Origin: Bifidobacterium dentium JCM 1195 = DSM 20436
Lineage (GTDB): Bacteria; Actinomycetota; Actinomycetes; Actinomycetales; Bifidobacteriaceae
Direction of reading: 5' to 3'
Length of the DNA stretch: 64,000 nucleotides
Assembly (NCBI RefSeq): GCF_001042595.1
Contig: NZ_AP012326.1
Span: 1,364,001-1,428,000 of the forward strand
Shown: in pieces, positions 35,304-44,313 of the stretch
How positions within the stretch are numbered: the first letter of the stretch is position 1
Layout of the letters: each line of letters begins with the position of its first letter
The notes under the pieces: model-generated
The model's input: the letters and a program-made list of their open reading frames with translations, nothing else
Databases searched by the model: none
What the model was told of the DNA's origin: nothing
Made by a program: the position numbers and the translations under genes

Positions 35304-35335
35304 CCATTCTCCGCCTTTCAATTAGGTTCTTCTGT

Positions 35336-35668
35336 TCAAAAAAGTGTGAAATAGTCCGGCGTTTCATTAGTCTCCACCTGTTTAGAACTGGAAAAACGCA
35401 ATGCGGTCGACCATTGATGATCGCTGACATGGAGAATTCGAACAATACCATCAGGAGGAAGATTCTCTTTTATTGCGATCACCGTCGATCTATTGCCTGA
35501 TTGGGTCGGCGTATATCTTGAGTATACGGAATACTGCACCATGCTGTAGCCCATGCCTAAAAGCATGTTTCTGAACTCTGTCGCCTCTCGTCGTTGCCGT
35601 CTCGTTTTCACCGGCAGATCGAACATCACCAGACACCACATGCCATCACTGTCCTCATCCTTTTTCAT
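35336..35668 (-). CDS. cas2: CRISPR-associated endoribonuclease/integration factor Cas2
   Basis: The product is 110 aa from the ATG at 35668 (MKKDEDSDGMWCLVMFDLPV). The catalytic-type Asp is in MFDLPVKTRRQRRE, followed by LGMGYSMVQYSVYSRY, a ferredoxin-like fold typical of type II Cas2. It overlaps the end of cas1 by 14 bases with GAGG upstream, so the two are coupled. Cas2 dimers bridge two Cas1 dimers during spacer integration. The stop is 50 bases from the last array repeat. Confidence 0.95.
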   Translation of the reverse strand: MKKDEDSDGMWCLVMFDLPVKTRRQRREATEFRNMLLGMGYSMVQYSVYSRYTPTQSGNRSTVIAIKENLPPDGIVRILHVSDHQWSTALRFSSSKQVETNETPDYFTLF

Positions 35669-36572
35669 AAGGGCCTCGATATTCTGGCACTTCCAATGCA
35701 TCGATCTTCTTCTCGCAATACAAGCCAAATTGTTGTGCGAAATCGCTTATTGAACTTGGTATCGTCAGGCCAGATGAGTCGAACTGCTGATTGACGGAAT
35801 CAGCAAGATATCTTTTGACATTCTTGTCGGATGGACCGTCTTCCGGCTCAAGTTGGGCAACCCAATAGTCGATAGCAGGTCTATAGACCTCTAATAAATC
35901 GTCTGCGAGACAGAAGTAATTGCTCCGGCCATGATGATTCACACCCAGCGTGGGAATCAATCCGGCACTAAGAATGGCTTTAACCGCAAACCCTCTGAGA
36001 ATTGTATACGCATAGTCAAGTTGGGCGTTTCTGCCGGTTCCATCCCCTGGAATCCTTTTGAACCGTTTGCCATCACCGATAAATATCCTCTTCCAATATT
36101 CTCTTGCCGCGTATCCTTCGTAATTCGAAGTGTCTCCGGATCTAACCGAGGATGCGATACCGCGTAAGGCCCCTCCTCCCTCTATTCCGAGTGAATCAAG
36201 GCAAGAGGCTTGTCCCCGTATCTTTGCCTTGACGATTTTCGCCCATGCGTTCTTCTTTCTGGGCAAAGTCATCTCGCTTTGCGCAATCTGACGGACCGCC
36301 ACCTCCGAAGGAACGTTGGTCCACGAATGCAATGCGGCATCGGGAATTCCCCTCCAGTCACAAAGCATTACCGACACGCCAGCTTTTGCCATTTCATGGA
36401 GTACTGCCGAAGAACAACAGACACGAAGTCCAATCAGAACAACGGCGGCCTGAGCCAGCGGAACGCAGACCGATTCGCTTTCACCATGCTTTCTCACTTT
36501 CATACGGCCACGCTCATATGAAATCGTTCCATCAAGATTAGTGCAGTCAATCACACGCCATTGGCTCTGCAT
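35655..36572 (-). CDS. cas1: CRISPR integrase Cas1 (type II)
   Basis: The product is 305 aa, normal for type II Cas1. The metal-binding residues are visible in SNYEGYAAREYWKRIF (Glu), LGVNHHGRSNYF (His) and LADDLLEVYRP (acidic). It begins MQSQWRVIDCTNLDGTISYE. The start is 7 bases downstream of the cas9 stop, so cas9-cas1-cas2 is one transcript. No csn2 or cas4 gene is present, which defines subtype II-C. Confidence 0.97.
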   Translation of the reverse strand: MQSQWRVIDCTNLDGTISYERGRMKVRKHGESESVCVPLAQAAVVLIGLRVCCSSAVLHEMAKAGVSVMLCDWRGIPDAALHSWTNVPSEVAVRQIAQSEMTLPRKKNAWAKIVKAKIRGQASCLDSLGIEGGGALRGIASSVRSGDTSNYEGYAAREYWKRIFIGDGKRFKRIPGDGTGRNAQLDYAYTILRGFAVKAILSAGLIPTLGVNHHGRSNYFCLADDLLEVYRPAIDYWVAQLEPEDGPSDKNVKRYLADSVNQQFDSSGLTIPSSISDFAQQFGLYCEKKIDALEVPEYRGPYEKG

Positions 36573-36578
36573 CGGAAC

Positions 36579-39500
36579 CTACCTGTCCCAGCGCCACGAG
36601 ACAGGCATCCCGGAATTGGTCCGGAACCTTGGCTCGCCCAACGCATTCCGTCTTATCACGACAGGATGGTATTTGGCCAGTATATTAACCGCGACGACCC
36701 ATCCTTTGCCTTCGATCACCTTCCGTGTCTGCTTTGAAAGCCGTTCAGATTCCGATCCGCTGTTTTCTAGTCCTTCTTCGGAAAGATAAGAGGGACGTAA
36801 GGCCAACTTACTGACATCAGATCCGACAACCACCCAGTGTCGTCGCTGCGCGAGCTCGGATGCGGTACCACTGAAATCATTCGCGTATGCACCGATTTTC
36901 TCGCTGTCTTTCATCCGGACGCCTTCGTAGCTAATCAGGATCTCATCGTTAGGGACGATATGGCCGAGATACTCCGCACGCCCCTCTTGTATCGCTTGGA
37001 CCACATTCTTGTCCCCGTATCTCACGGAAACCGACTGGGACGGAAGCTGGACCGCAAAAAGATTCTCCGACGACGCATGGAGAAGGTCAATCTGGAATAC
37101 TCGGATCATCCCATACACGTATTCCTGCGATTTTGCCCCAGTCTTTCGATAACGGTATATCCTCATATGGTGAATCGAATCCCCGATTTCGGCGGATCCG
37201 TTACGTACCATTAGCTGGGCGGCACCACTCGCAAAGAAATCGACTGTCTCAGTTGATCGAATATGCCTGCCGTTGAGCACAATCTCACGACCACGATTCT
37301 CGGGCAGACCCTTCTCGGGAGAATACTCCGGCAATCTCGTCAAAGCACAGTATAATGCGGGCGTGGATGCTCTGCGTATCAAATCGGCATCCATAGGCGA
37401 GAAAAGTTCCACACGCTTCATTTTTCTGATGGTCGCAGCATGCGCCTGGGAATTGCCGAGAGACATCCTCTGGCAACGCGTGACGGGAACACGGTCCGAG
37501 TCGAGTGCGTCATTCAGAAGGTCCAGAAGCGCATTCATGCAGTCGAGCCATTCCTTGAAACGCGTTTTCTTTTGACCTTCTGAAAAAGGATAGTTCTTCC
37601 ATGTTTCCGGCTTCCTGGTTATCCATTGCGAGAGGCGAAGCGAATCACGTTCAACCAGGGTTTGCGCGGCGGAATGGTTCATCATCGCGATGACAGCGGC
37701 ATCGACAGCATGATGTCGCCTGTCGAGACGGGTCTTTTTCCACTCTCCTGCGAAATGGATGCGCCCTTCGATCCCGCTGGCTTTACGGGCCAGTGCAGTC
37801 ACCCGGCCTTGGAACACCCACACTTGGGTGGCTGGAGTATTCCCCGACACATCGGCATCCTGATTGAAATACGCCTCAATGCGGCGATGCAGCTCATCGG
37901 CCATCCACGCCACTGATTCGATCGAGCGATTGTCTATTGCCGGATCCGACTCGGCCTGTCTCAGTCTTGAGATTACGGCCTGTTTGAACGCGCGTTGCTC
38001 TCTTGGTGGCACGGACTTGTTAAAGATGAAGGTCTTAACCCTTTCGATTGCGTCACGCTGGCTGACCTTACGGTTGGCCGCGCCCTCCGTTCTCGCCCAC
38101 ACGGAAAAGGCTGTATTGGATTTTAGCTTGTTGCATGCCGCGCATGCGGCCGCGAGATTGACCCGCGTATTGGTCGAGCCAACGCCTTTCCTGGGAACAA
38201 TATGGTCCATCTCACAGGTCCTGAATGTTATCGGTGACCCGCAATACAGGCACGTTCCATTCTGCCTTTGGACCGATTCCCAACGTCTGATGTCAGATTC
38301 ACGTATCTTATTAAGTCCTTCCTGCTCGCAAAGCTCTCGCCTCAGATCATTGCGGTATCGTGCTCTTTCACCCTGAACCCTTTCCGTCTCTTTCGCTTTG
38401 GCGACGGAAGAAAAGCTCTCCCTCACGTGTTCGATCTGAACGCTCTGGGGATTCCTCCACCGTTTCTGGCATGCCAACAGATATCTGTTCACGATTTTCA
38501 GGACACGGTCAACGGCGGGATTCCCCACCGACGTGCTGATTGCATCGACTGGCGGCTTCCAATTGTCGTCAACGCCAAAAACCGCCTTGCGGGCCTCATG
38601 CAGGTCGTCATCTGTATTCAGCATTCTTTCCGTCAGCTGCTTCAATGTCTGACGTGAATACGCAGCACGTCCCGACAGGAGATCCACCGAATCCAGCGCA
38701 GTCAGTTCCTCGTCACCCAAGGAATCGATGAACGCGACCGCCGACGAGTAGTCCATGTCTTCGCGGACGCGGTCAATATCGACCGTATTCGAAAGGAGCT
38801 CTACCATGGTTTCCCGCACCGTGGGAGACGCAGCCTTCCACCACGCAACGAGCTTTTCCCTTATTACCGGTTTCGCCGAATGGATGTGCAGCGCGGTGAT
38901 GTTACGTGGCGGAGTCGAGGAGATTCTTTCTTCGCCATCGGCGGTCAGACAGCCGACGCCTTGAATCTGCCTTCTTTCCAATCCCAATTTTTCGGCCACA
39001 TCAATCCACGTAATGTCATCGGTCTCATTGGAAGAAAGAAAACCAAAGACACGCTGTTTCTCCGCGATTGTCAGTTTTCTCTTCGTCCCATCTTCTGAAA
39101 TGACGAGATTCGTGAGGACATTTGCAATCCGATACTCTTGGAACGCCAACGATGCCTTAAGAGCACGGGGAAGTCCGGGAGCCAAGGCGTCCCTACCCAC
39201 CCTCCGTTCCACGGACCCTTTCGGGGAGCACGCCTTGAAGACCGCCCTGAGCAGTTTTCTCCCCGTCTCATCGTCTATCCTCTGGACCTTGAATATCCTG
39301 CGAATTTCCGCGGCGTTGTCACTCTGCATCAACTTCGTCGGCAATAGTCCTTCTTTTTCCACCGCATTGCCATTCACGCCCTTACGGCTTCTGGTGCGCA
39401 ACTGGACTTCACCAACCTGTCTCTTCAAGATGCATTCGACGATCTCCGCGGAAGTCGGGTTGCCGGACAGACTCGTGCCGAGCTTTTCCTCGGCCTTTCT

Positions 39501-39995
39501 TCTAAGCTCTTCGTATTGTTCGGAAGGTGCGACGTCCACGAACAGCGACTCGACGTTCGAATATGGGTTCCTCCACCCTCTATGCCGTGCGATATGCCGT
39601 AACGCAATAGAGACATCCTCTTTCCGGGTCTCGTCATCCTGAATATAAGAACTCGCCAATTTCGCGCGGGTGAGCCAAATCTCCCAAGTGTCTAGGGAAT
39701 CCGGTTCGACAATCGGGAAGCCTAAACTCTCAAGAGTCGCATCCAACTGACGAAGACGCACGACCTTTCTTCTGCGCATGCGCCGGGTCCTTCGAGCGAC
39801 GCCGGAAATGGCCTTGCGGGATATCGACTTCTTCTTGCCTAGCTGCGGGTCGATCCCACCATCATGGATTACACTCTGAATGTTCAAGATTCTGATGGGA
39901 AAGCCTGTTTCGTCTACTTCAATTGCGGCCAATCCCACAGACATAAGACCCACGTCAATTCCGATTCTGTAACGCCTATGACATCTGCACAACAC
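36579..39995 (-). CDS. cas9: Type II-C Cas9 RNA-guided DNA endonuclease
   Basis: The product is 1138 aa, a compact II-C size. RuvC-I is RIGIDVGLMSVGLAA with catalytic Asp14. The Arg-rich bridge helix follows (ARRTRRMRRRKVVRLRQL). RuvC-II Glu522 is in QIEHVRESF. The HNH domain has CEMDHIVPRKG with His598 and then NLAAACAACNKLKSN; paired CxxC cysteines (TCLYCGS, ACAACN) could bind zinc. RuvC-III is RHHAVDAAVIAMMN with Asp765. All nuclease residues are intact. The start is a GTG at 39995 behind AAAGGGG. It lies directly downstream of the tracrRNA. Confidence 0.98.
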   Translation of the reverse strand: MLCRCHRRYRIGIDVGLMSVGLAAIEVDETGFPIRILNIQSVIHDGGIDPQLGKKKSISRKAISGVARRTRRMRRRKVVRLRQLDATLESLGFPIVEPDSLDTWEIWLTRAKLASSYIQDDETRKEDVSIALRHIARHRGWRNPYSNVESLFVDVAPSEQYEELRRKAEEKLGTSLSGNPTSAEIVECILKRQVGEVQLRTRSRKGVNGNAVEKEGLLPTKLMQSDNAAEIRRIFKVQRIDDETGRKLLRAVFKACSPKGSVERRVGRDALAPGLPRALKASLAFQEYRIANVLTNLVISEDGTKRKLTIAEKQRVFGFLSSNETDDITWIDVAEKLGLERRQIQGVGCLTADGEERISSTPPRNITALHIHSAKPVIREKLVAWWKAASPTVRETMVELLSNTVDIDRVREDMDYSSAVAFIDSLGDEELTALDSVDLLSGRAAYSRQTLKQLTERMLNTDDDLHEARKAVFGVDDNWKPPVDAISTSVGNPAVDRVLKIVNRYLLACQKRWRNPQSVQIEHVRESFSSVAKAKETERVQGERARYRNDLRRELCEQEGLNKIRESDIRRWESVQRQNGTCLYCGSPITFRTCEMDHIVPRKGVGSTNTRVNLAAACAACNKLKSNTAFSVWARTEGAANRKVSQRDAIERVKTFIFNKSVPPREQRAFKQAVISRLRQAESDPAIDNRSIESVAWMADELHRRIEAYFNQDADVSGNTPATQVWVFQGRVTALARKASGIEGRIHFAGEWKKTRLDRRHHAVDAAVIAMMNHSAAQTLVERDSLRLSQWITRKPETWKNYPFSEGQKKTRFKEWLDCMNALLDLLNDALDSDRVPVTRCQRMSLGNSQAHAATIRKMKRVELFSPMDADLIRRASTPALYCALTRLPEYSPEKGLPENRGREIVLNGRHIRSTETVDFFASGAAQLMVRNGSAEIGDSIHHMRIYRYRKTGAKSQEYVYGMIRVFQIDLLHASSENLFAVQLPSQSVSVRYGDKNVVQAIQEGRAEYLGHIVPNDEILISYEGVRMKDSEKIGAYANDFSGTASELAQRRHWVVVGSDVSKLALRPSYLSEEGLENSGSESERLSKQTRKVIEGKGWVVAVNILAKYHPVVIRRNALGEPRFRTNSGMPVSWRWDR

Positions 39996-40076
39996 TCGAT
40001 ACCCCTTTGTTCAACAGCAACGCACTTAGGGGTCATTGTATTCCTATTGTCGAAAAGACGCCGCGACATTCACATG

Positions 40077-40164
40077 AAAAATAAAAACGGGGCGGAAACC
40101 GCCCCTGCAGAAAACTGCTTAGCATTCAAGACAGCTATCGAGTCTGTCCTTACTGAGAATTAGC
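40077..40164 (-). ncRNA. tracrRNA of the type II-C system
   Basis: The minus strand begins GCTAATTCTCAGT, which pairs with the first 13 bases of the CRISPR repeat (ACTGGGAATTAGC) with a single G-U wobble. A hairpin (AAGGACAG with CTGTCTT), a small GCAG/CTGC hairpin and a strong terminator stem (GGGGCGG, TTT, CCGCCCC) then lead into T5-A-T5. Length is about 88 nt. The order anti-repeat, nexus, hairpins, terminator is the known tracrRNA plan; the start of the repeat (ACTGGG) also resembles that of Corynebacterium type II-C systems. It is transcribed towards cas9. Confidence 0.93.
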
Positions 40165-40170
40165 GACTTT

Positions 40171-40199
40171 ATTGTAACCCATTCCGTATGACGAATCAA
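40171..40199 (-). promoter_or_regulatory. tracrRNA promoter
   Basis: On the minus strand TTGATT (-35, 40194-40199) and TACAAT (-10, 40171-40176) are separated by 17 bases. Seven bases after the -10 element lies the first base of the anti-repeat, so the predicted start fits the tracrRNA exactly. Confidence 0.85.
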
Positions 40200-40264
40200 C
40201 CCAACCCAGATTCGCTTTATAGCGGAATGGGATGCCGACGCCCATAATGACGGCAAAGCGGATC

Positions 40265-40879
40265 TCAGCTCATCCATCTGAGTCTGCCGTCTGAAGGGCG
40301 TTTCTCGTAATATTCGCTGTAATCTCCCACGCCGCCAACAAGTATGTAGTCGCAATCCTTGTTCAACCCTGCCGGCCGTAGCCTGGCAAAAGCTTCATCC
40401 CATGGCTCATCGACTGTGACAAGATTCGAGATGACACGGGTCTGGTCCTTAGGTCCGGCATGCCCTTGTACTCGGGAACCGTGTATCCGGACGAGGATGA
40501 CGACGATTCACCATCCTCTATGTCGGAACACGCGTTGGCAAATCCTTGCATGGTCTTTTTTCGGGCGGGAAGAAGACGTTGATGCCGTCGCCGGCAAGTT
40601 TGGTATTGACGGGTTTTGACTCGGTTATTCTGCCAGCCGCCTCGTTATCGGCCGGATAGCAGATCAGTGCGTTGGAGAGGACAATGGCATTCAGGCTCTG
40701 AGAATCGACGGCATACTGACCTCGCTTGTCCAATCACGAATGTTCTTGCTGATGCTCCTGTGTTTTCTGCATATCCAGGCACGGACCTGCAACACCAATG
40801 TCCACAGCGGGTCTTCCAACGATTCCGCAGGGGCCGTCTGGAAACGGCATTTGTAGAGCGGGTCCGCGCCCTTGTGCAT
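40265..40879 (-). pseudogene. Frameshifted fourth gene of the helicase-methylase-ATPase operon
   Basis: An ATG at 40879, two bases after the ATPase stop and behind GAGGAG, opens MHKGADPLYKCRFQTAPAES and LWTLVLQVRAWICRKHRS. The coding signal then moves through at least three further frames: DKRGQYAVDSQSLNAIVLSN with ICYPADNEAAGRI; MQGFANACSDIEDGESSSSS; and RVISNLVTVDEPWDEAFARL with DYILVGGVGDYSEYYEKRPS, ending WMS at 40265. Placed end to end these would make a protein of about 200 aa. I do not recognise the family. The position shows it was the last gene of the operon; at least three indels have inactivated it. Confidence 0.7.
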
Positions 40880-40881
40880 GG

Positions 40882-43800
40882 CTACTCCTCCTCGAACTCG
40901 GATTCCTTCACGTTCCTGAGACTTCTTGCGTTCTCGCCGATGACGTTCATGATGTTGTCGTCGAAGCCATCGGCGTTCTCGGCTTGGATGTCCAAGTTGA
41001 TGGAAATGTGCGCGCGACCCATGCGCAGCTGGTCGAGGATCGCCTCGTTCAATTGCGCGAGCTGCCGGTTGAGGCTTTCCGGATCGAGTTCTACCGACGC
41101 GTAGTACCGCTTCTTCCGGACCTTCAAGGACTCAGCCGCTGCCGGAGCGCTGACAGCCGAAGAATCCGGCGTGTGCTTCGTGTCGGCCGAATCCCCATGT
41201 CCACCAGGAGATACGAGATCCGCTGCGACATGGTCGACGACGGAAACGTACGCCGCGGCCTCCCGTTGGAGTTCCTGCTCGTGCGCGGCAACCGCCACAT
41301 CCCATTCCACCAGAAGCGTGGAGTTCGTGGCTTGGATGGTCATGGATTGCGGGGTGACACCCGGGATGATGAGGTTGTGGAAGTCCCCCGTTTCAGGGTC
41401 GCGTCCGGAGGCCAGCGCGAACCTCATGGATGGTTCCATCGGGTGGTTCGGCACGTCCTCGATGGCATGGTCGAGCACCTCGCGGTCAGCGAAGCGTGGC
41501 ATGTACGGGAAACGCGTGATGAAGTCCCACAGCTCCCCCGCGGCCAGCACGCCGTCATGGAACGCGGAACGGACGTTAGAGATGATCTCGTATCCGATGT
41601 TGTCGCCTGAATAGCCTTCGATGAGCATGTCGTTCCGTGCCAGGAGATTTCCTGTGCGTTCCGCCATGGAACCGGTGCCGCTGTCCGGTACGCGCGACGA
41701 GTCGAGCGTGTAGGCTCCGGCTGGATTGTCTTGCTGCGGATACACACACCATTGGTACGCGTTGCGGATCCTGTCATTCAGGGTCCTGTCGAGCTCCTCT
41801 TTCCTGTCGTTCGCCTGATCGAGCTGCTGATGCGTGAGGTTCAGCTGTTTCTCCCTGTCCACCACCTGCTTCCAGCCTAGATACAGGCGCGTGGAGTCCT
41901 CGGCGAGTTCGAGGGTGTCCTTGTCCGCCACGAGGAACACAACCATGTTGCGGTTTGCGCGCTGCGCCGATCCACGGCGTTCGATGACGTCGCGGATCCA
42001 TCGCGCCGTTTCGGAGGTGCCTTGGTCCTTCATGCCGTTCTTGTTGAGGGACCAACGGGGATGCATGATGACCAGTGTGACCTCGTCCACGTCGGGGATG
42101 CCGTCGGAACCGCCCGGCGCGACGCACACGCGGCGGAACTTGCCGCGCCTGCCGCCGGCCCCCTCGGATCTGAGTCTACGTGTGATCTCGTTGTACACGG
42201 TTTCCGGATCCTCACGGAGCCGTTCCGCGTAGTCGCGCGCGGTCTTCGTGATGGACGGTTGCAGGCTGTACCGGTAGCGCGCGCCCTCGTTGAAGAAGTA
42301 GGTGGAGTTCTGCTCCAGCAGACTCAGCGCGTTACCGAGATTGCCGTCCGCATCGCCTGGCATTTCCGTGCCGAGACGGATGTTCTGTTCGCCGACGTAC
42401 GGGTTCTGTGCGTTGGCGCGGGGCGCGGATCCCATGAATATGGTGCGCGCGATGCGCTGCGTCAGATGACGTTGCCCCAATGCCGGTCGTTCTGCGTCGA
42501 TGCTGGCCGGCGTGGAATTCGGGCCGGCGACGTCCGTGTCGATGATTGGCTTCCACGGGTCGTGCAGGTATTGGGTGAGGTTCGAGTTGACCGAATCGGC
42601 GTCCAACGGCACGTTGCCCGGCAGAATCAACGGACTGGTGTCGTCCGATGTCCACAGTTCGTGGATGATGTTCGACACGAGCGTCAGCACGCCACGCGTG
42701 CGTTGGAAGGTCTCCAGGCTCGACCAGTCCTCATACAGCAGATCCAATAGTTCCGGATGCAACGGGTAGGACGCACGTATGCGCTTCTCGTAATCCATAC
42801 CGGACACGTCGGACGGATACGATTTCGGATTCGCCCGGTACATGTCCACGAAGCGACGTGCTGTCAGCGCGATCTGTTCCTGGGCCTCGGCGTCAGGCTC
42901 CTCGAACAGACGCTTGCGCACGATTTCAAACGATTCGTCCCTCGTGGATGGCCGCCACTGGTCCGCGGTCCTGCGCACGACGTTCTGCAACTCGCGCAGT
43001 GCCTGCTGTCCGTTCTCTCCGCCGACTTCGATGTCACTGCCCTGGCCGGTATCCGATGCGGGGATGGACATGACGAGCATGCAATGCCCTGATGTTCTGA
43101 CTGCCTCAGTGAGGGACTGTGCGAACACGAATTGGTTGTCGAACGGTCCCGCGGGTAGGTCGTCGTGCCCGACGAGCTGTTTCGCGTAGGCGACCCATTC
43201 GTCGATCAGGATCAGGCATGGGCCATACTTGGCAAGGATGTCATCGAGCAGATGGCCGGGATTCGTGCCGTTCCTGTCATTCTCGGCGATCATGTCGTAC
43301 GCTTCTCGGCCGCCGAGCTGCCAGGCGAGTTCGCCCCAGATGGTGCGCACCTCAGTACCGTCGTATTTCACGTCGGGCTTGCCGGCGTTCAGTTTGGTGC
43401 CTACGAGCGCGACCCTGCGGATGTTGCCTGGAGTCCATTCGACCCCCAGTCTGGACACGAGGTCCTGGACATCGGAGGACAATGCGCCTACCGGGGTGTC
43501 CCCGAACAGGTGGTACAGGGCGAGCAGGCTGTGGGTCTTACCTCCACCGAAATTGGTCTGCAGGTTCACCACGGGTGAGCCACTGCCGTCGCCTTCGAGT
43601 CTTTTGACCGCGCGGGACAACAGATCCTTCAATCCTTCGGTCAGATAGGTGCGGCTGAAGAACTCGACTGGATCGCCGTACGCGTTACCTGGCTCGCATA
43701 TGCTTCTGTCGACCGCCACTTGGTACAGGTCGGCTGCGAACTCGGACGCGGTGAATCTTCCGGAAGCCACGTCATCATGAGGTCGGATGACCTCGCGCCA

Positions 43801-44298
43801 CGGCTTCATGCCTTGGCCTGCCGCGACCATGAGGGTTTTGTTCTTGCTGATCTTACGAGTGTGGTCCTCGTATACGGTGCGCTGCAGGGTGTCGCGGATC
43901 CTGCGCACGTCAGAGGCCGAATCCGGTGCATCCATCGCGGCGAGCAGGAGTTCTATGGTGCTCAACGCGCGAATCGTCTCGTCCGATGTGAACGGTTCCA
44001 TGTGCGCCCACTTCGCGCGCACTTCGCGCAGTTCAGAGGCGTACGCCTGCTGGGAGCGAGGCAGTATGCCGTTGAACTCACGTCCGAATTCGGTGATGGC
44101 GCGCAATTGGGTCTGCACGTCGCCCTTGGTCATATCCAATGGTTTGGACCCGTGCTTCTCCGCTTCCCTCTCTGACCAGGTCCTGTTCCAATCCTTGGTC
44201 TGGAACGTTTTCGTCATGATTTCGTCGACCGGGTCCATGAGTCCCTCGGCAAGCAGGTCGAGCGCCTTGCCGATACGGTCCCTGTTGTTCATCGCCAT
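40882..44298 (-). CDS. DUF499-type P-loop ATPase of an Hma-like defence operon
   Basis: The product is 1138 aa. The N-terminal 230 residues are helical. Walker A is LQTNFGGGKTHSLLAL (about residue 250) and Walker B is CLILIDEWVAYAKQL (about 366). These, with the long C-terminal region, match DUF499 ATPases, which accompany DUF1156 methylases in archaeal and bacterial defence loci. The C-terminus has a disordered Ser/Ala/Pro linker followed by a small domain ending in EFEEE. The start at 44298 follows AAGGAGG and is 16 bases from the methylase stop. It probably couples ATP hydrolysis to target recognition by the complex, but this is unproven. Confidence 0.87.
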   Translation of the reverse strand: MAMNNRDRIGKALDLLAEGLMDPVDEIMTKTFQTKDWNRTWSEREAEKHGSKPLDMTKGDVQTQLRAITEFGREFNGILPRSQQAYASELREVRAKWAHMEPFTSDETIRALSTIELLLAAMDAPDSASDVRRIRDTLQRTVYEDHTRKISKNKTLMVAAGQGMKPWREVIRPHDDVASGRFTASEFAADLYQVAVDRSICEPGNAYGDPVEFFSRTYLTEGLKDLLSRAVKRLEGDGSGSPVVNLQTNFGGGKTHSLLALYHLFGDTPVGALSSDVQDLVSRLGVEWTPGNIRRVALVGTKLNAGKPDVKYDGTEVRTIWGELAWQLGGREAYDMIAENDRNGTNPGHLLDDILAKYGPCLILIDEWVAYAKQLVGHDDLPAGPFDNQFVFAQSLTEAVRTSGHCMLVMSIPASDTGQGSDIEVGGENGQQALRELQNVVRRTADQWRPSTRDESFEIVRKRLFEEPDAEAQEQIALTARRFVDMYRANPKSYPSDVSGMDYEKRIRASYPLHPELLDLLYEDWSSLETFQRTRGVLTLVSNIIHELWTSDDTSPLILPGNVPLDADSVNSNLTQYLHDPWKPIIDTDVAGPNSTPASIDAERPALGQRHLTQRIARTIFMGSAPRANAQNPYVGEQNIRLGTEMPGDADGNLGNALSLLEQNSTYFFNEGARYRYSLQPSITKTARDYAERLREDPETVYNEITRRLRSEGAGGRRGKFRRVCVAPGGSDGIPDVDEVTLVIMHPRWSLNKNGMKDQGTSETARWIRDVIERRGSAQRANRNMVVFLVADKDTLELAEDSTRLYLGWKQVVDREKQLNLTHQQLDQANDRKEELDRTLNDRIRNAYQWCVYPQQDNPAGAYTLDSSRVPDSGTGSMAERTGNLLARNDMLIEGYSGDNIGYEIISNVRSAFHDGVLAAGELWDFITRFPYMPRFADREVLDHAIEDVPNHPMEPSMRFALASGRDPETGDFHNLIIPGVTPQSMTIQATNSTLLVEWDVAVAAHEQELQREAAAYVSVVDHVAADLVSPGGHGDSADTKHTPDSSAVSAPAAAESLKVRKKRYYASVELDPESLNRQLAQLNEAILDQLRMGRAHISINLDIQAENADGFDDNIMNVIGENARSLRNVKESEFEEE

Positions 44299-44313
44299 CG
44301 CTTTTCCTCCTTG

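Noticed and set aside
35286..35306. The sequence beside cas2 as the tracrRNA anti-repeat
   Set aside because: It complements the middle and 3' part of the repeat, lacks following hairpins and a T-run terminator, and belongs to a hairpin with the last repeat. The sequence at 40077-40164 meets all tracrRNA criteria.
36210..36521. Short plus-strand frames inside cas1 and cas9
   Set aside because: They have no start signals and are shadows of the cas genes.
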